From Sepiola atlantica (taxonomy: Eukaryota; Mollusca; Cephalopoda; Sepiida; Sepiolidae): 64,000 nt of DNA. The notes below the pieces were generated by a model. It was given only the letters and a program-made list of their open reading frames with translations, searched no databases and was not told where the DNA came from. The position numbers were made by a program, and so were the translations under genes. The stretch lies in contig OY744525.1 in the NCBI GenBank assembly GCA_963556195.1, positions 78,155,844-78,219,843 on the forward strand, in the 5' to 3' direction. Shown in pieces: positions 35,953 to 48,072 of this stretch (position 1 is the first letter of the stretch; each line of letters begins with the position of its first letter).

Positions 35953-36142
35953 CTATCTACATTAGTGAAACTGGATTATTTTTAGATCTGATATGTATAA
36001 GAAAAAAGATTTAGTTAAAATGATTTATAACCAGATAATAGTAGTAATATGTATAAATATAAAATATTGAATATTTTTTTTAAAAGCTACATTAAAATAC
36101 AATTAAAATATATCCGAAAAAAAAAGATGTCTGTAATATTTC

Positions 36143-36148
36143 AATAAA
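36143..36148 (+). promoter_or_regulatory. Candidate polyadenylation signal of gene D
   Basis: AATAAA about 190 bp after the stop, within TTTCAATAAACAAAG. The duplicate flank of gene G keeps the same hexamer at the equivalent place. Confidence 0.5.
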
Positions 36149-36379
36149 CAAAGATTTCTTTTCTTTTTTCTGTAAGGAATTATGCATAATACACGGATAA
36201 CTATTCATATACAGAATTTTCTTTAATAAATCTTGAATTAATGTATATCCATACATATTATGATGTTATAAGATTATACTAACATGAACATAAAATTGAA
36301 AATACTTTGATATACTTACATAAGACATACACTTTGATAGGAAATTGAGAAATCACAGCCATCATGACATTGTCTAGAT

Positions 36380-36762
36380 TTAAGAAAGAAAAGAACAAAG
36401 AGCTGAAATAACAAATTGCATTCTGGGAGTGTACATTTTTTTCTTAAATATAATTTATTAATGCCTTTTCTTTTTCAATGTTTATTTCTATATATTTTAC
36501 TATGAAAAATAACTTGATGAAAAAAAAATCAAAATAAAATTTAAAGATGTAAATTTTTCAATGACAATAGCCATTATGAATTGTGGCAGCCATTGCTCAC
36601 ACAACAAATTCACTAGGACTGCTGTACTTTTTCTCACATCAGTGCAAATAAACACAGACTTTTGTTTTGTATAATATTCATGCAAAACTAGTTGCAGTTT
36701 TTGTGAAAAAGAATGTAGTTTTTACATCTTGTCTCAAAATAATCACTAATAATTACAAAAAG
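36380..36762 (+). promoter_or_regulatory. Promoter / 5' UTR exon block of gene E
   Basis: GCATTCTGGGAG at 36418-36429 follows AGAACAAAGAGCTGAAATAA. The second block is at about 36559-36623 (CAATGACAATAGCCATTATG, GGCAGCCATTGCTCAC, CACTAGGACTGCTG). The donor is ACAAAAAG|GTAAGA (exon end 36762); the acceptor TATTGCAG ends at 39387. Almost identical to the block before gene H at 62230-62609. Confidence 0.65.
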
Positions 36763-39387
36763 GTAAGATCATTTTCTGTTTGTTATTTTTATCCTGTTAA
36801 TTGCATCACATATAAAGAAGTGTCTGCCTTATTTTAACACATGTTTTGATATTTATAATATATTCTTGATTAGATTGCAAATTATTTATAATACATTCCT
36901 CTTAGATTACTTAAGATCAAGTATTTTTTCACTTTGTGAAAATCAAAATATGTAAATAGTGGCAAATAAGAAATTTCTTTATATTCCATTATTAATAAAG
37001 TGTTTGATTATGATTTTGTGCATTATGATTTTAAAAATGATTTGTTCAGTTAATTTTAACAAGTATTTACACTTCTAAAATCATACTTATTGATAAAATT
37101 AAGTTATTAAATAGAATAGTAACAGCTAAAATTGTATTTTGTAGGTATTTATTTTGTTTTCAAAAATATATGGGAATTAAATCTTGCTTCTTTCGTAGAG
37201 TTTTTTTTGTTTTACTTCAGAATATTATTACATTTCTAAGGATCTATGAAAATTCTTTATAAACTTGTAAATTTATAAGATAAAAATGAATTTTAGTGAC
37301 TTATTAATATAAATCTGTCCAATTAAGATAAAAGGCAAGGATAGGGTGTGTTTTTATTTTTTTAAGGAGATATTATTTATTTATTGATAACATTATTGAA
37401 TTTCATGTTTCCTAACAAGACAAATGTAGGGAAAAAGTATCAACATTCTATTTTTAGAAAGAGTATGTTTGTTCTTAGACCAATTTTCTTTTGGGAATTA
37501 ATTTCTACTAATTATTTTAGAACAAGATAGTTTTCAACTGTAATTTAAAAAAGAATCTGTTTTGCTTATCATTTATTCAGTAAAATATGTTCCACTTTAG
37601 AAAATAAAATCATAATGATTTTATGGCCTTATAAATTATTTTCCAATTAATTCCCAGACAATTATTTTATTCTCTTGACATATTTAACAAAGTTTTTATT
37701 TTTTAAATTTCTATTAACTTTTATTATAAAACAGCTTTGTGGAAATATTCAAAATAAAAATATCATCTAATTTTAAAGAATTTTATTTGTACAAATTTGA
37801 TATAAATAAGATTTCATCAGGAATTGATGAAATCTTATTTATATCAAATTTGTAAAATTTTAAACCTAAGCAATATTTACCCAATCAATTAAAAAAAATG
37901 ATTGTTTTATCCTTGGAGATAATATTCTCCTTTTTAAACCAAACACAAACTTTAAAAACATAAGTATACATAATAGAAATTTCAAAATTGAAATAATATA
38001 TTCATTCAAAATCTTACATATATCTGGCAAAAACAAACTCATGCATTTAGCAAAGATGTTCGTCATTTGTTGTTATAAATTTTATTAAAGATTTACCAAA
38101 CAGATCATATTTTGTTGTACATTTAATTCATCTTTGACTTGTTATGACTGATATAAAGGATGATGCTATAATACAAGATATTTCTAAAATGTTCAGTGTA
38201 TGACCTAAATGACCCACAGATTGTTATACTCTTCCCACAAATTTTTAGTAAAATATTATTCTAACAACATTATTGAATTTCACATAATATTTTCGTTTTG
38301 TTTCTCCATTCTCTTTTGTTTGTAACTTATTACCTGGTCATAGACATTTCCCTAGAGCTCACACACCTTTTATTTGTTTACTGTACTAATCATAATTTAG
38401 GTGAACTTAATGAATTGCATAGTGACTGATTATAATTTTATACTGATCTTGTATGAGAATATTTTCTTCTTAACAAGATAAAGTACAGTGCAAGGTTAAT
38501 TCAGTGTAGGGCCCTTATATAAATATGTTAGTAGAGGCAAGCATTGCAGTTTTCTATGTCTAGTTAAATAAAGGTGATGAATTTTCAGCTAGGCTTCAGA
38601 TTGCTGGACATAATTGAAACCGAAAAAGTTTAATGTCAAAATAATATCTTACATCTATTTTTTTAAAATCACTTTTTGTTAAAACATATGAATTATGATG
38701 ATGTTTTAAAAATATATGAAAATTGGACAAAGTTAATTAACTGGCTTAAGAAAAAATCTTATAGGAAATTTAAGGCGTGAAATTGTGAACAATTGGTATA
38801 GTTGATAACTTAATTTAGTGACAATTTAAACAAATATGAAAATTAATATTATTCTAACAGAATGATTGAATTTCAGTGACATGAATACACAATAAATTAA
38901 AGTAGTTTTAAAAGAAATATTTATATGTTGGTAGAGGTAAAAGTTGCTCAGTTTCCTGAGTTTAGTCCTGCAAAGGTGTCAGGATGATGAATATTCCACT
39001 TGTTTTATACAATGGGAGATCATAAGTAACATGAAAATAAAATTTACAAGAAATTTATTTTTCTCTATTCTATTATTTCTCTTTTTCTTCAGTTCATGTA
39101 CTTTCTACGGGGTTAAGTGTTTGAGCAACATGTCTTATTTTGTTATGATGACTATGAATATATTATTCATAGTAAAAACAATAACATAAGTTTATAAATA
39201 AACATTTCATCAGTTGTATTAGTAAGAACTTAAACATGATTTGTATAGGTAACATTATTTTAGATAAAATCTTTTCAGGTGATAAAATTATTTTGCCTTC
39301 ATAGGAAAACTTACGAATGTTCAAATTCTGTGGCCTTATATGAAATTCATTTACTTAAAAAATAATTGTTTTTTTTTTGTATTGCAG
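36763..39387 (+). other. 5' UTR intron of gene E
   Basis: AT-rich. The first ~1.3 kb is collinear with the beginning of the corresponding intron of gene H (62610-64000). It contains a perfect hairpin at 37791. The ORFs at 37866-38066 and 38944-39189 have no support. Confidence 0.65.
37791..37853. repeat. Perfect hairpin, 29-bp arms, 5-bp loop
   Basis: The arms 37791-37819 and 37825-37853 are exact reverse complements around GGAAT. The homologous intron of gene H around 63720-63800 keeps the left flank but not the mirrored arm, so this hairpin probably arose after duplication. Confidence 0.9.
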
Positions 39388-39430
39388 ATTATTTCTGGTA
39401 TATGCATATTTTGTCTTAGAAAAGACAAAA

Positions 39431-41869
39431 ATGTTAATTCAGCTCTATTTTCTCCAGTTGCTTCTATGTAACTGTTTGAGTGTAGATCTGACATTCACAG
39501 TTGAAGAAGGGAAAAGTCCTGGCACTTACCTCGGAGACATTGCGGCTGATTCTAATGTGATGGATGATGTGGCCATACAAGATCAAAATCTCATTGCATT
39601 CAGTCTCATGGAACAGGATGGAACAAGTAGCTCTCCATTATTCCGGATTTCTAAAAATACAGGAAAACTCTATACAGCACAAACATTAGATGCTGAGTCT
39701 CTGTGTACTTATGGAAAAGAATGTTTCTTAATGGTTGATGTTGCAGTTCAGAAATCTAAAAGGATTATGAAAATATTAGAAATCAAAATCATACTAAATG
39801 ATGTTAATGATCATCAACCAGAATTCCCTGATAAACAAGTTACAGTTGAGTTTGGTGAAAATGACAAGAAAGGAACCAAAGTAATTATTCCCAATGCCAT
39901 AGACAAAGATGTTGGAGTTGTAAATTCTAAAATAACATATAAACTAAAGAAAATTAACAAAGAACCATTTGCTTTGTTTGTCATTAAAAAAGTGGATGGA
40001 ACATCAGATTTAAGTATCGTCTTGGAGGATGAACTTGATAGGGAAGTGAAAGATTCTTACCTAATTCAATTGATTGCTGAAGATGGAGGATCATCATCAA
40101 AACAAAGTATTTTACTTGTTCACATTTCAGTTACAGACATCAATGATAATATTCCAGTTTTCTCACAAAATGTCTACAATGTGTCAATAAAGAATAAACC
40201 AAGTGAAACTTCTTCCATTGCAACATTATCAGCCACAGATTTAGATTCTGGGAAAAATGGAAGAGTCACTTATCATTTCAGTACAAAGACATCTGATGTT
40301 GCTAAAAATCATTTTAAATTAAATGAACAAACTGGACAGATTTTCTTAGAGAATAGGTTCACATTAAGTAATATACCTACACATCATCTATATGTTGAAG
40401 CTAAAGATGGAGGCATCCCGCCATTAAATTCACTTGCAATGGTTCTGGTTAATGTAATCAATCAACAAAATAATCCTCCAACAATTCACCTAAAATTCCT
40501 GTCAGCATCTGGAAAAGATTCAACATCAGTTTCTGAAAACATTGAGGTGGGAAGTTCCATTGCATATGTAAAAGTGACTGATCATGATGTTGGACAAAAT
40601 GGAGAAGTGAGTTGCAATCTGCATTATGATAAATTTAAACTACAAAGTCTGGACACTAAGAAATACCAAGTAATTGTGAAAAAAGCATTGGATAGAGAAA
40701 GAGAGGCAAAGCATGAAATTATCATCAGCTGTCAAGATAAAGGATCTCCTCCACTGCAAAGTAAGAGTAAGTTCTCTATCAAAGTGACCGATGTGAATGA
40801 TGTAAGGCCACAGTTCTCTATGGAGACATTTAAGTTCTTGATTGAAGAGAATGAGAAGTCAAGATTTTCTGTTGGCTTCATCAATGCAACAGACCCAGAC
40901 CTGGGAGTTGGAGGGAAACTCACCTATTCTCTGCTCACAAATAACAAACAGTTTTTACCTTTCAAAATCAAAGATGATGGCATGATTTCAGCCATTATGT
41001 CACTGGATCATGAGTTTCAAAACATTTACAAGTTCCAAGTATTTGTGAAAGATAATGGAATCCCATCTCTCAATAATACAGTCAACGTCATTGTTGAAGT
41101 GACTGATAAAAATGATAATGCTCCGTATTTTACATTTCCCAGTGTCAATCCTTATAACATGGATGTTGTATATTACCGGCATCATTCAAAGAACATCACT
41201 TGTGTAAAGGCAGCTGATGGAGATAGTCAAGAGAATGCATTTCTAAAATATGAAATAATCAGAGGCAATGACAAGCAGATGTTCACCATCAACCAGTACA
41301 CTGGTTTGTTGACTTTCAATCGGGTGCTTGCGCAACAAGATGCTGGTTCCTATGAGCTAGTGTTTGTTGTCAAGGATAGTGGTAGTCCAGTTCTATCAGC
41401 AACAACTAGTATGTTTTTCACTGTCACTGTAAGCAACAAGACATCAGAAATGCTAAGTGCCGTTCATACAATCACTGAAGATAAAGTTGATCTTACATCA
41501 GTGATTATTATTACGGTTGTAGCAGTGACCGTAGCAGTGATCATTACTGCTTCAATCTCGGTATGTATCATTCGCTGTAATGATCAGAGAAATGTGACAT
41601 ATGCCCATGCAATGGCACCGACCAATGTGGGTGTTGTTGGTCCAAGTGGCAGATATATGAGTGATCAGAGACATTTGATGTGTCCTTCAAAGCAGGGAAT
41701 ATCTTGGCCAACTGCTGTCAATGTAAACAAAAGTCAAGCAGATAAAATAAGAAGTGCACATATAAACCAAACCAGCAGAGAAACTCATCCTGCAGAAAAG
41801 CTTCCCAGTCAACAGCAAAGATCGGCCTCTCTACCTCAGACTCAGACACAGCTACCAGATGAATCTATA
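39431..41869 (+). CDS. Protocadherin gene E, large exon 1 (EC1-EC6, membrane helix, proximal tail)
   Basis: Start chosen at ATG 39431 (MLIQLYFLQLLLCNCLS then VDLTF). Codons upstream to 39377 begin with TTG and cross the acceptor TATTGCAG at 39380-39387, so they are not in the mRNA. From here it is 813 codons, as in genes C, D and F. Most divergent EC2/EC3 of the set: patch TVEFGENDKKGTKVIIPN, INKEPFALFVIKK, SLIDRE-like ELDREVKDSY, EC2-EC3 linker DINDNIP, and KNKPSE where others have KNEPSE. EC3 ends LENRFTLSNIPTHHLYVEA. EC4 onward is almost identical to its neighbours. Tail end TQTQLPDESI, phase 0 (ATA|GTAAGT). Confidence 0.95.
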
Positions 41870-42172
41870 GTAAGTGATCTATTTTTTTTTTATCAATGGT
41901 ATTTGTATTAACTGAACATTTTAAAAAAATTATTTAATGTTCATCTCATTATTTTGTTGAATATAATAACATCATTTTATAGGGAGAAATATTTTACTTA
42001 GATAATATTCGATTTAAACATAATGAAAAAACAATGAATATAAAATATATTTTATTAAATCTGTATATCATCCATTCCATTTAAAACAATTTATTTATAA
42101 TAATTTCATATCACAAAAATGTATTTGCAATATACAAGAAATTTTTTATTTCAAATTTTCTCTATTCAACAG
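41870..42172 (+). other. Intron 1 of gene E (short)
   Basis: 303 bp between GTAAGT and TTCAACAG. Same short format and acceptor as gene C. Nothing else visible. Confidence 0.85.
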
Positions 42173-42329
42173 GCTCGTGTTCAAGAGTTCATGCTACCTA
42201 AAACTCTCCAAAATAACCTTCAAGCCAGTTCTGTTGAATATCTCAATCATCCTTCTCCAAAATTATCACATACGAATAGTAAACAGAGGAGGAATGATAC
42301 AAGCATAAGACAAGATGAAAATATTTCTG
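42173..42329 (+). CDS. Protocadherin gene E, exon 2 (variable cytoplasmic exon)
   Basis: 157 bp, phase 0 start A-R-V-Q-E-F-M-L-P, core QASSVEYLNHPSPKLSHTNS, then KQRRND and IRQDENISG, phase 1 end before GTATGC. Sister of the gene C exon 2 with many replacements in its first third. Confidence 0.88.
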
Positions 42330-44668
42330 GTATGCATATTTATTTTTATTTATGAATTCTTTTGACCCTAAGATTATTATTTTGTACCACTATGCAAGTA
42401 AATTAAACAAATTTTCTCAAACATTTTTTAAAAATATTCTGAAATTTGAGTGCTTAATCAATAATAATCCGAAGATCATTGTATTCTTAATGAAAATAAT
42501 GTTTTTTAAAAAGATCTTTGGATTATTATTGATTAAGCACCAAAATTTTAGATTATAAATAACATTTTTTAAACAAGGATTTCAATTTTCTATGCACGTT
42601 TAATGTAAAATGGTTCCTCTCTCTACTTAATTTATTGACAGGGACTTCACCAAGATAATTTGAATTACAAACCTCTTCTTGGAATTTTGATCCGAGTGAT
42701 CATTTTATGTAAAACTTACATAGCAAATTAAATCAACCCTCTAAAAATTGAACAGTTATTTTTTCCCAATTTTTTATGAAAAGTATAATCTGAAAACGAG
42801 TTCTTTAATTGATAGTAATGTTTAATTTATTTTACAAAAAAACATTTACTAACCAATATTTTAGACAAAAATTTATATAACTTTGAATCATTCAAAGAAA
42901 TATTGTACCCTTGCTATAAAACATTTAGCATTATTGAAGAAATTTTGTAATTGAATTGTAATAATTTAAGCAAATTTTATTGTTCTAAATTTTTTGCTTA
43001 TCTTCAGTACTTAATTTGTAGTAAGAATTGATCTTCTACTTTGTCTTGATTTAAAATAAAATTTGAGTTAAACATAATTCAAAATGTTAATAAGTTATAT
43101 CGTTTTATATTTCGAGTTTACAGAAAAAAAATCTATTTTAGTATATCAATACAAAATTGCACATTCACCATTGAATAATGATGCAGTTTTATTCATCAAG
43201 TCTGATTTTCAATAGTTGATCCACTATTCAAGTTGTGTAAACATGAACACAGCACTATATACAAAATGAGATAAAAATGTTACAAAACATAAATTCAACT
43301 ATATATAAAAGCTTTTTCTTTCTATTATATATTAACTGTATTTACCTGGCATTACTCAGGAGGAACATATTGCCAAGCTGAGAGCTTAGATAAAAACTAA
43401 TTCATAAAATATTAAAAGGCACGTCCTATTTCAACTTTTTAAACCTCTTTCCACCTTCTTTCCAAGACAAAAGTAAAAGTAAAAATCCTATTCATGTTGG
43501 AGTATTTTGATAAATAAAAAAATATAAAAATTGAAATCGTGAAGTCTTTAAAACCGACATGCCTAAATGAAAATTTTGTTCTTGGTGGCGAGAGAAAATT
43601 GAAAAACAAAATAAAACTTTTTTAAGTTAACTTAATTATTAAAAAAATGTCTGAAACAGAACAAAAATTGGAAAAGGCAAATAAAAAACAAAATTGAAAT
43701 ATGGAATCAACAGTAATGAAAAATGAAATATAACTTGCAATCTTGGAAGAGTTTAAAATTCGTGTGTGAAAGTCATTTTATAAATAATTAAGTGTTGAAG
43801 TCACATTCGACATTGCAGTCATAGCATAGCTGTATATACTCAGCAAGAGAGTCTTTTTACTTTTTTTTGGGGGGGGGGGCAGGAAATGGGGAGACTCATT
43901 GCTCCTCCCACACATTTTGTCATCTTAATTTCTTGTAAGAAAATATGTACAATTTTGGAAAAATAATTCAATGAAGAAATATTTTAAAAAATTGGTTTTA
44001 CAATAAAATGAAGCGGTGTCTTTAAATCAAATAAAAATTTTTTTTTAACTATGTCGATATTTTTTGCTACCAATTATCCTTTTTTTTAATAGAATTTTGA
44101 AACAACCAAATTGTTATAAAACTATAACTAAAATCGAGAAAATGCATTCTGGTGGATTTAATTTAGCAATGAAAATTTCTCTTTTAAATAGGATACTTAA
44201 ATTTTTTTATTTTATGCTACCTCATTTTTTTTTATTTCAATAAATATTCGACTTAGTGCAAATATTTAAAAAAAAATTCATTCAATGTGTAAATCAGATA
44301 GAGGTAAGAAAAAGACATGAAGTTGCCTTAAAATTTTATTAATATACAGATTTTACTTCATTTTAACAATTAATTTGCTGTTTACATAAATGTTAAGCAT
44401 TTTATTTAAAACCCTATGTAAACAAAAAAAGGGGAAATAATTTAAATATGGTTTCTGCATTTATTTTATTTCTTAAATTTCATAACAAATGATGTTTCTT
44501 TTAAACAGATGTAAAGATTTAAAAAATTAGTTTACAGTATGAAATTTACAAATTAAATTAAATATACTTCATTAAATATGTGTTATTTAAAAGAAATCTT
44601 TATATGAATTGAACACATCTTCATCTGGAATAATAGTTTTACATTGGTTAATATTTTTTAATACTTAG
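42330..44668 (+). other. Intron 2 of gene E
   Basis: Homologous to intron 2 of gene C but about 1 kb longer. It contains a hairpin at 42450 and, near 43860-43890, a poly-T/poly-G run. A stretch from about 43330 (TTTACCTGGCATTACTCAGG) looks repeat-derived. No gene seen. Confidence 0.7.
42450..42540. repeat. Hairpin, 28-bp arms, 35-bp loop
   Basis: The arms 42450-42477 and 42513-42540 (GTGCTTAATCAATAATAATC...) pair with a single mismatch. Confidence 0.9.
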
Positions 44669-44934
44669 ATGATTATGCTTCCCGATACTGCAATTCTCCA
44701 TCAAAACGAAGTAGGCAGCAAGGTCAAGAGACAGAGATGATGCCATTGGGACAGACTGTCAACTACCCAAGTGATACAACCATTGTGGCCAGGGGATTCT
44801 ATACACCAACCCTTTCACAAAACAGTGAGAACAAAGACTCTATGACAGAGGATAGTAACTCGTCTGATACAAGTCTGCCATCAACAGGAAATATCTATCG
44901 GAACCCAAGACCCTTACCTCCAGTACCCCAATAA
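44669..44934 (+). CDS. Protocadherin gene E, terminal exon 3
   Basis: 266 bp, phase 1 start after ATACTTAG (D-D-Y-A-S-R-Y-C). Deviates from other copies at normally invariant places: TEMMPLGQ instead of TEMRPLGQ, SENKDSMTEDS, and SSDTSLPSTG instead of SSDISQQSTG. Ends TAA after RNPRPLPPVPQ. Confidence 0.93.
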
Positions 44935-45077
44935 TATTTATATAAAAACTAAAATTATTAAAATTTCAATAGATGCATTTCATTTTAAACATATATTTGA
45001 TGGATACTAATTATTTTTAATTAAGTAAATAAAAGTACCAAATAATCTTGTAATTAAAATCATTTGACTAGTTTTAG

Positions 45078-45108
45078 ACACACACACACACATTATATAT
45101 ATATATAT
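45078..45108. repeat. (CA)n(TA)n microsatellite
   Basis: ACACACACACACACA then a TA run in the 3' flank of gene E, at the position of the (TA)n run behind gene C. Confidence 0.9.
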
Positions 45109-45349
45109 CTGTGAATATACCTAATTAAAATATATCAATTCCTCAATACTTATTATATTCTGAAAACAAATGCTTATCTGAATTTCAGTAAACACTATTC
45201 ATTAGAGCATTTTTATTTTTTAAAAGATAAATTTTATTCTTTTCTAAGAAATAAGTACCTATATACAAATTAAAAAAAATATCAGTTTAATATACTTACG
45301 TGGATCATAATTTGATGTGACATTTGAGCTGAGCCATTATAATGGTGCA

Positions 45350-45778
45350 GACAAAAAGGGAAAAAGAGGGGAGATAATAGATTTTAAAGAACAAAGAAGG
45401 GAGATAATAGATTTTTAAAGGACAAAGAGCTGAACAAACAGAGTGCATTTTGGGAATAAAAACATTTTTTAATTTTTTTAATATTAAATGTTTCCATATG
45501 TTTTATTTTTAAATTTGTAAATATTCAAAATAGTCTTGTTTTAAAAATTAGATAATTCTAATTTAATCCAATGAAATGTCATACCTCACTGATGAATAGT
45601 AGTCATCTTCTACTGTAGCAGCCATTGCTCATACAACACACTCACTAGGATTATTTCTTTACCAACATAACAAGGAGAACATCTTTACTCAGAGTAATAT
45701 TATCAACATCTGCAAAACGTAACGTAGGACAAAATTTTCATTTGATGCATTTGAAACAGAAACTCCAATCAAAACAAG
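45350..45778 (+). promoter_or_regulatory. Promoter / 5' UTR exon block of gene F
   Basis: GCATTTTGGGAA at 45445-45456. The segment GGGAGATAATAGATTTT plus AAAGAACAAAG upstream is tandemly duplicated here (about 45370-45426), so the AGCT-proximal region has two partial copies, unlike gene D. The second block is at about 45591-45652. The donor is AAAACAAG|GTAAGA (exon end 45778) and the acceptor TTTTACAG ends at 48009. Confidence 0.65.
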
Positions 45779-47096
45779 GTAAGATATTTTTATATTTCCT
45801 GTATTTCTTCATTCAAATAATTTGATAGATTTATGTGTTTCTAAGAAAATATCATTGTTTTTAGTGTTCTTGTTAAAAATAGTCTATTCATTTCTTTTCT
45901 ACAATTATTGAATGTAATATTCACAGCCAATATTAGAAAACAGAGATGATTTAACACTTTTTTAATACTGAAATCCAGGTTGCCTACTAACAACATATTA
46001 AATGTAATCAGAAAGTTCATACAAATAGTAAATTATTTTTTAAAATTCATTTTTGTATTTTGAATTATTTATAACACAGAGACATTTAACAAATGATGCT
46101 GAATATATTTTGTTTGAAAATTCATACAAAATATCTTGAGCATTTGGAGTCAAATATCTTTCTATTCTAAAAACCCATCCAGAAAGAATTTGATAAATTG
46201 TTTTGAATTTAATGTCCATATTTACTTGTCTCCCCACGAAGGCAAAGTTAGACACAGTCGTTTATTTTATGTGGGCGATATCTAGCTCCCCAAAAAGGGG
46301 CTCTTTGGATGGGACACTAGTAAAAATTGCCTCAGTAAAAATTGCAAGGACAGAACAGATAATACAGTTTTGAATTTAATATTAAACATTCAAATCCGTT
46401 TATTTTAAGCTAAATGCAAAAATTGAGCCATGAATACTTGTAATTGACTTTAAAGTTATATGAACTGATTCAGTTTTACTTAAAATGTCTACTGTTTGGT
46501 GCATTTGTATGAGTGTTTATTTTTAGTTGTTTTTTTTCTCAATTTGTCTATCCTATTGTTAATTTTTAGATAAAATAAACTCATTTGCAATTATTTATTA
46601 ATTCGAAATATCTTAATATATTTTTTACTTTACTTGATATAAAACAATTATAACTCATAATTTATTTTGTTATACTCATTCAATATCTTGATTGGACTTT
46701 TTTTTAAAGCAACATGGAGTGTTTGACAAGATATTGAACAGATTTTGACTATTTTTTTCATAAAAATAGGTTTATGGTAATACTTTATCTATTATCACCA
46801 GTATTGAAACTGAGGCTGTTATTTGTTTAAATATATATATATTCAGAAGTAAGTTTGGAAAATATAACATTCAACAATGTACATTTAAAGCCTGTAATAT
46901 TTGCTCCTAGTGATAATTCAAATATATTAAAGGATTATTTTCACAAAAAAAAAATTGGGGTGCACCATAGATAAATAATAAAGACAAGAGAGACAACTCT
47001 GGCAAGTAAGCATTACTGAAAAAAAAAAAGAAAAGAAATCCTATTTTTCACAAGAAAAATATTGTTTTGTTTTACATGTTTATTATTATAGTATGT

Positions 47097-47218
47097 TTCT
47101 TACGTTATTATATTTATGTTGAAAAAATTTCATTTCAACAAAACTAAATTTTTAAATTAATTATTTAAAAATGTTTTTAAACATTTTAAAATAATTAATT
47201 TAAAAAATAACGTAAGAA
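47097..47218. repeat. Imperfect nested hairpin
   Basis: Outer pair TTCTTACGTTATTA / AAATAACGTAAGAA. Inner pair AAATTAATTATTTAAAAATG / ATTTTAAAATAATTAATTT around a short loop. The intervening left side has an extra ~35 bp. Confidence 0.7.
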
Positions 47219-47479
47219 TTTGTTGTTTGTTCAATAATGTACTATTAAAAACTACTGAACAATGAAATATTTTTTCTATAATTTCAAGATAATTTTTAAT
47301 CAATTTAAATTCGTATATAGATTATATAAAAGATTAAACATTTTGCTTGTCGTTTTTGTGATACCTCACCACATTTTTTAATGATTTATTGTCATCAGTT
47401 GATCCAAATCTGATTCACTTTATCTGAAATTTATCAATCATGAAATATTATTGAAAAACATATCAAGATTTAAAAAAAA

Positions 47480-47700
47480 ATGAAAATCGCTCCAGACAAG
47501 GCATGAAGCCACTTGATGTAAGGAGCTAAAACAAAAAATACTACTTCAAGGTCAAAAACTAGCCAACAATAAGTGTTAGATAGATTGATTCCGACCCAGG
47601 AAGCAGCAATTCTACCCCTATTGTCAGAAACATCGCTCATGGAATGTGAGGACTAAATGGCAAAATAAGGGAAGCGAGAGTTACGAGGCAGCTGAAAGTA
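47480..47700 (+). mobile_element. Possible decayed LINE endonuclease fragment
   Basis: Non-AT-rich island absent from the homologous intron of gene D. In one frame it reads R-S-W-N-V-R-T-K-W-Q-N-K-G, which recalls the WNVRT start of many non-LTR retrotransposon endonucleases. Too short and decayed for a family call. Confidence 0.3.
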
Positions 47701-47730
47701 AACCCAAGGTCCACTTTCTACTCTCTCAAT

Positions 47731-47778
47731 GTGTATGTGTGTGTGTGTGTGTGTATATATATATACATATATATATAT
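47731..47778. repeat. (GT)n(TA)n microsatellite
   Basis: A GTGTGTGT run then a TATATA run directly after the LINE-like island. Confidence 0.95.
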
Positions 47779-48072
47779 CTGAAGATATAATAAATTTAAA
47801 AGTTCTCAATAATGAAAAGTAATATATTTTACTTTTTAAAAAATCATAAATTATATAGATTATTCATCTAATAATTCATACAAAAACTAAAAATATTTAA
47901 TTCATAAAAAACTACTGAGTACTATATTTGCAAATTATTGTTTACTATATTTTCTTATGTGTGGATTACCAGTCTAAAATGACATATATATCTGTATTCT
48001 ATTTTACAGACCCATAAAAGATTTGTTGGACATCTCATCAATAAGAGACATCAAACTTACATTCATCTAAAA

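Larger units (their letters stand above)
45779..48009 (+). other. 5' UTR intron of gene F
   Basis: Collinear with that of gene D. Insertions specific to this copy include about 46240-46350 (GGCGATATCTAGCTCCCC region), a decayed LINE-like stretch (47480-47700) and a GT/TA microsatellite. A hairpin lies at 47097-47218. Confidence 0.65.

Noticed and set aside
39377..39430. N-terminal extension of gene E beginning MYCRLFLVYAYF
   Set aside because: It begins at TTG, not ATG, and crosses a clear splice acceptor at 39380-39387. The ATG at 39431 gives the family-standard signal peptide.
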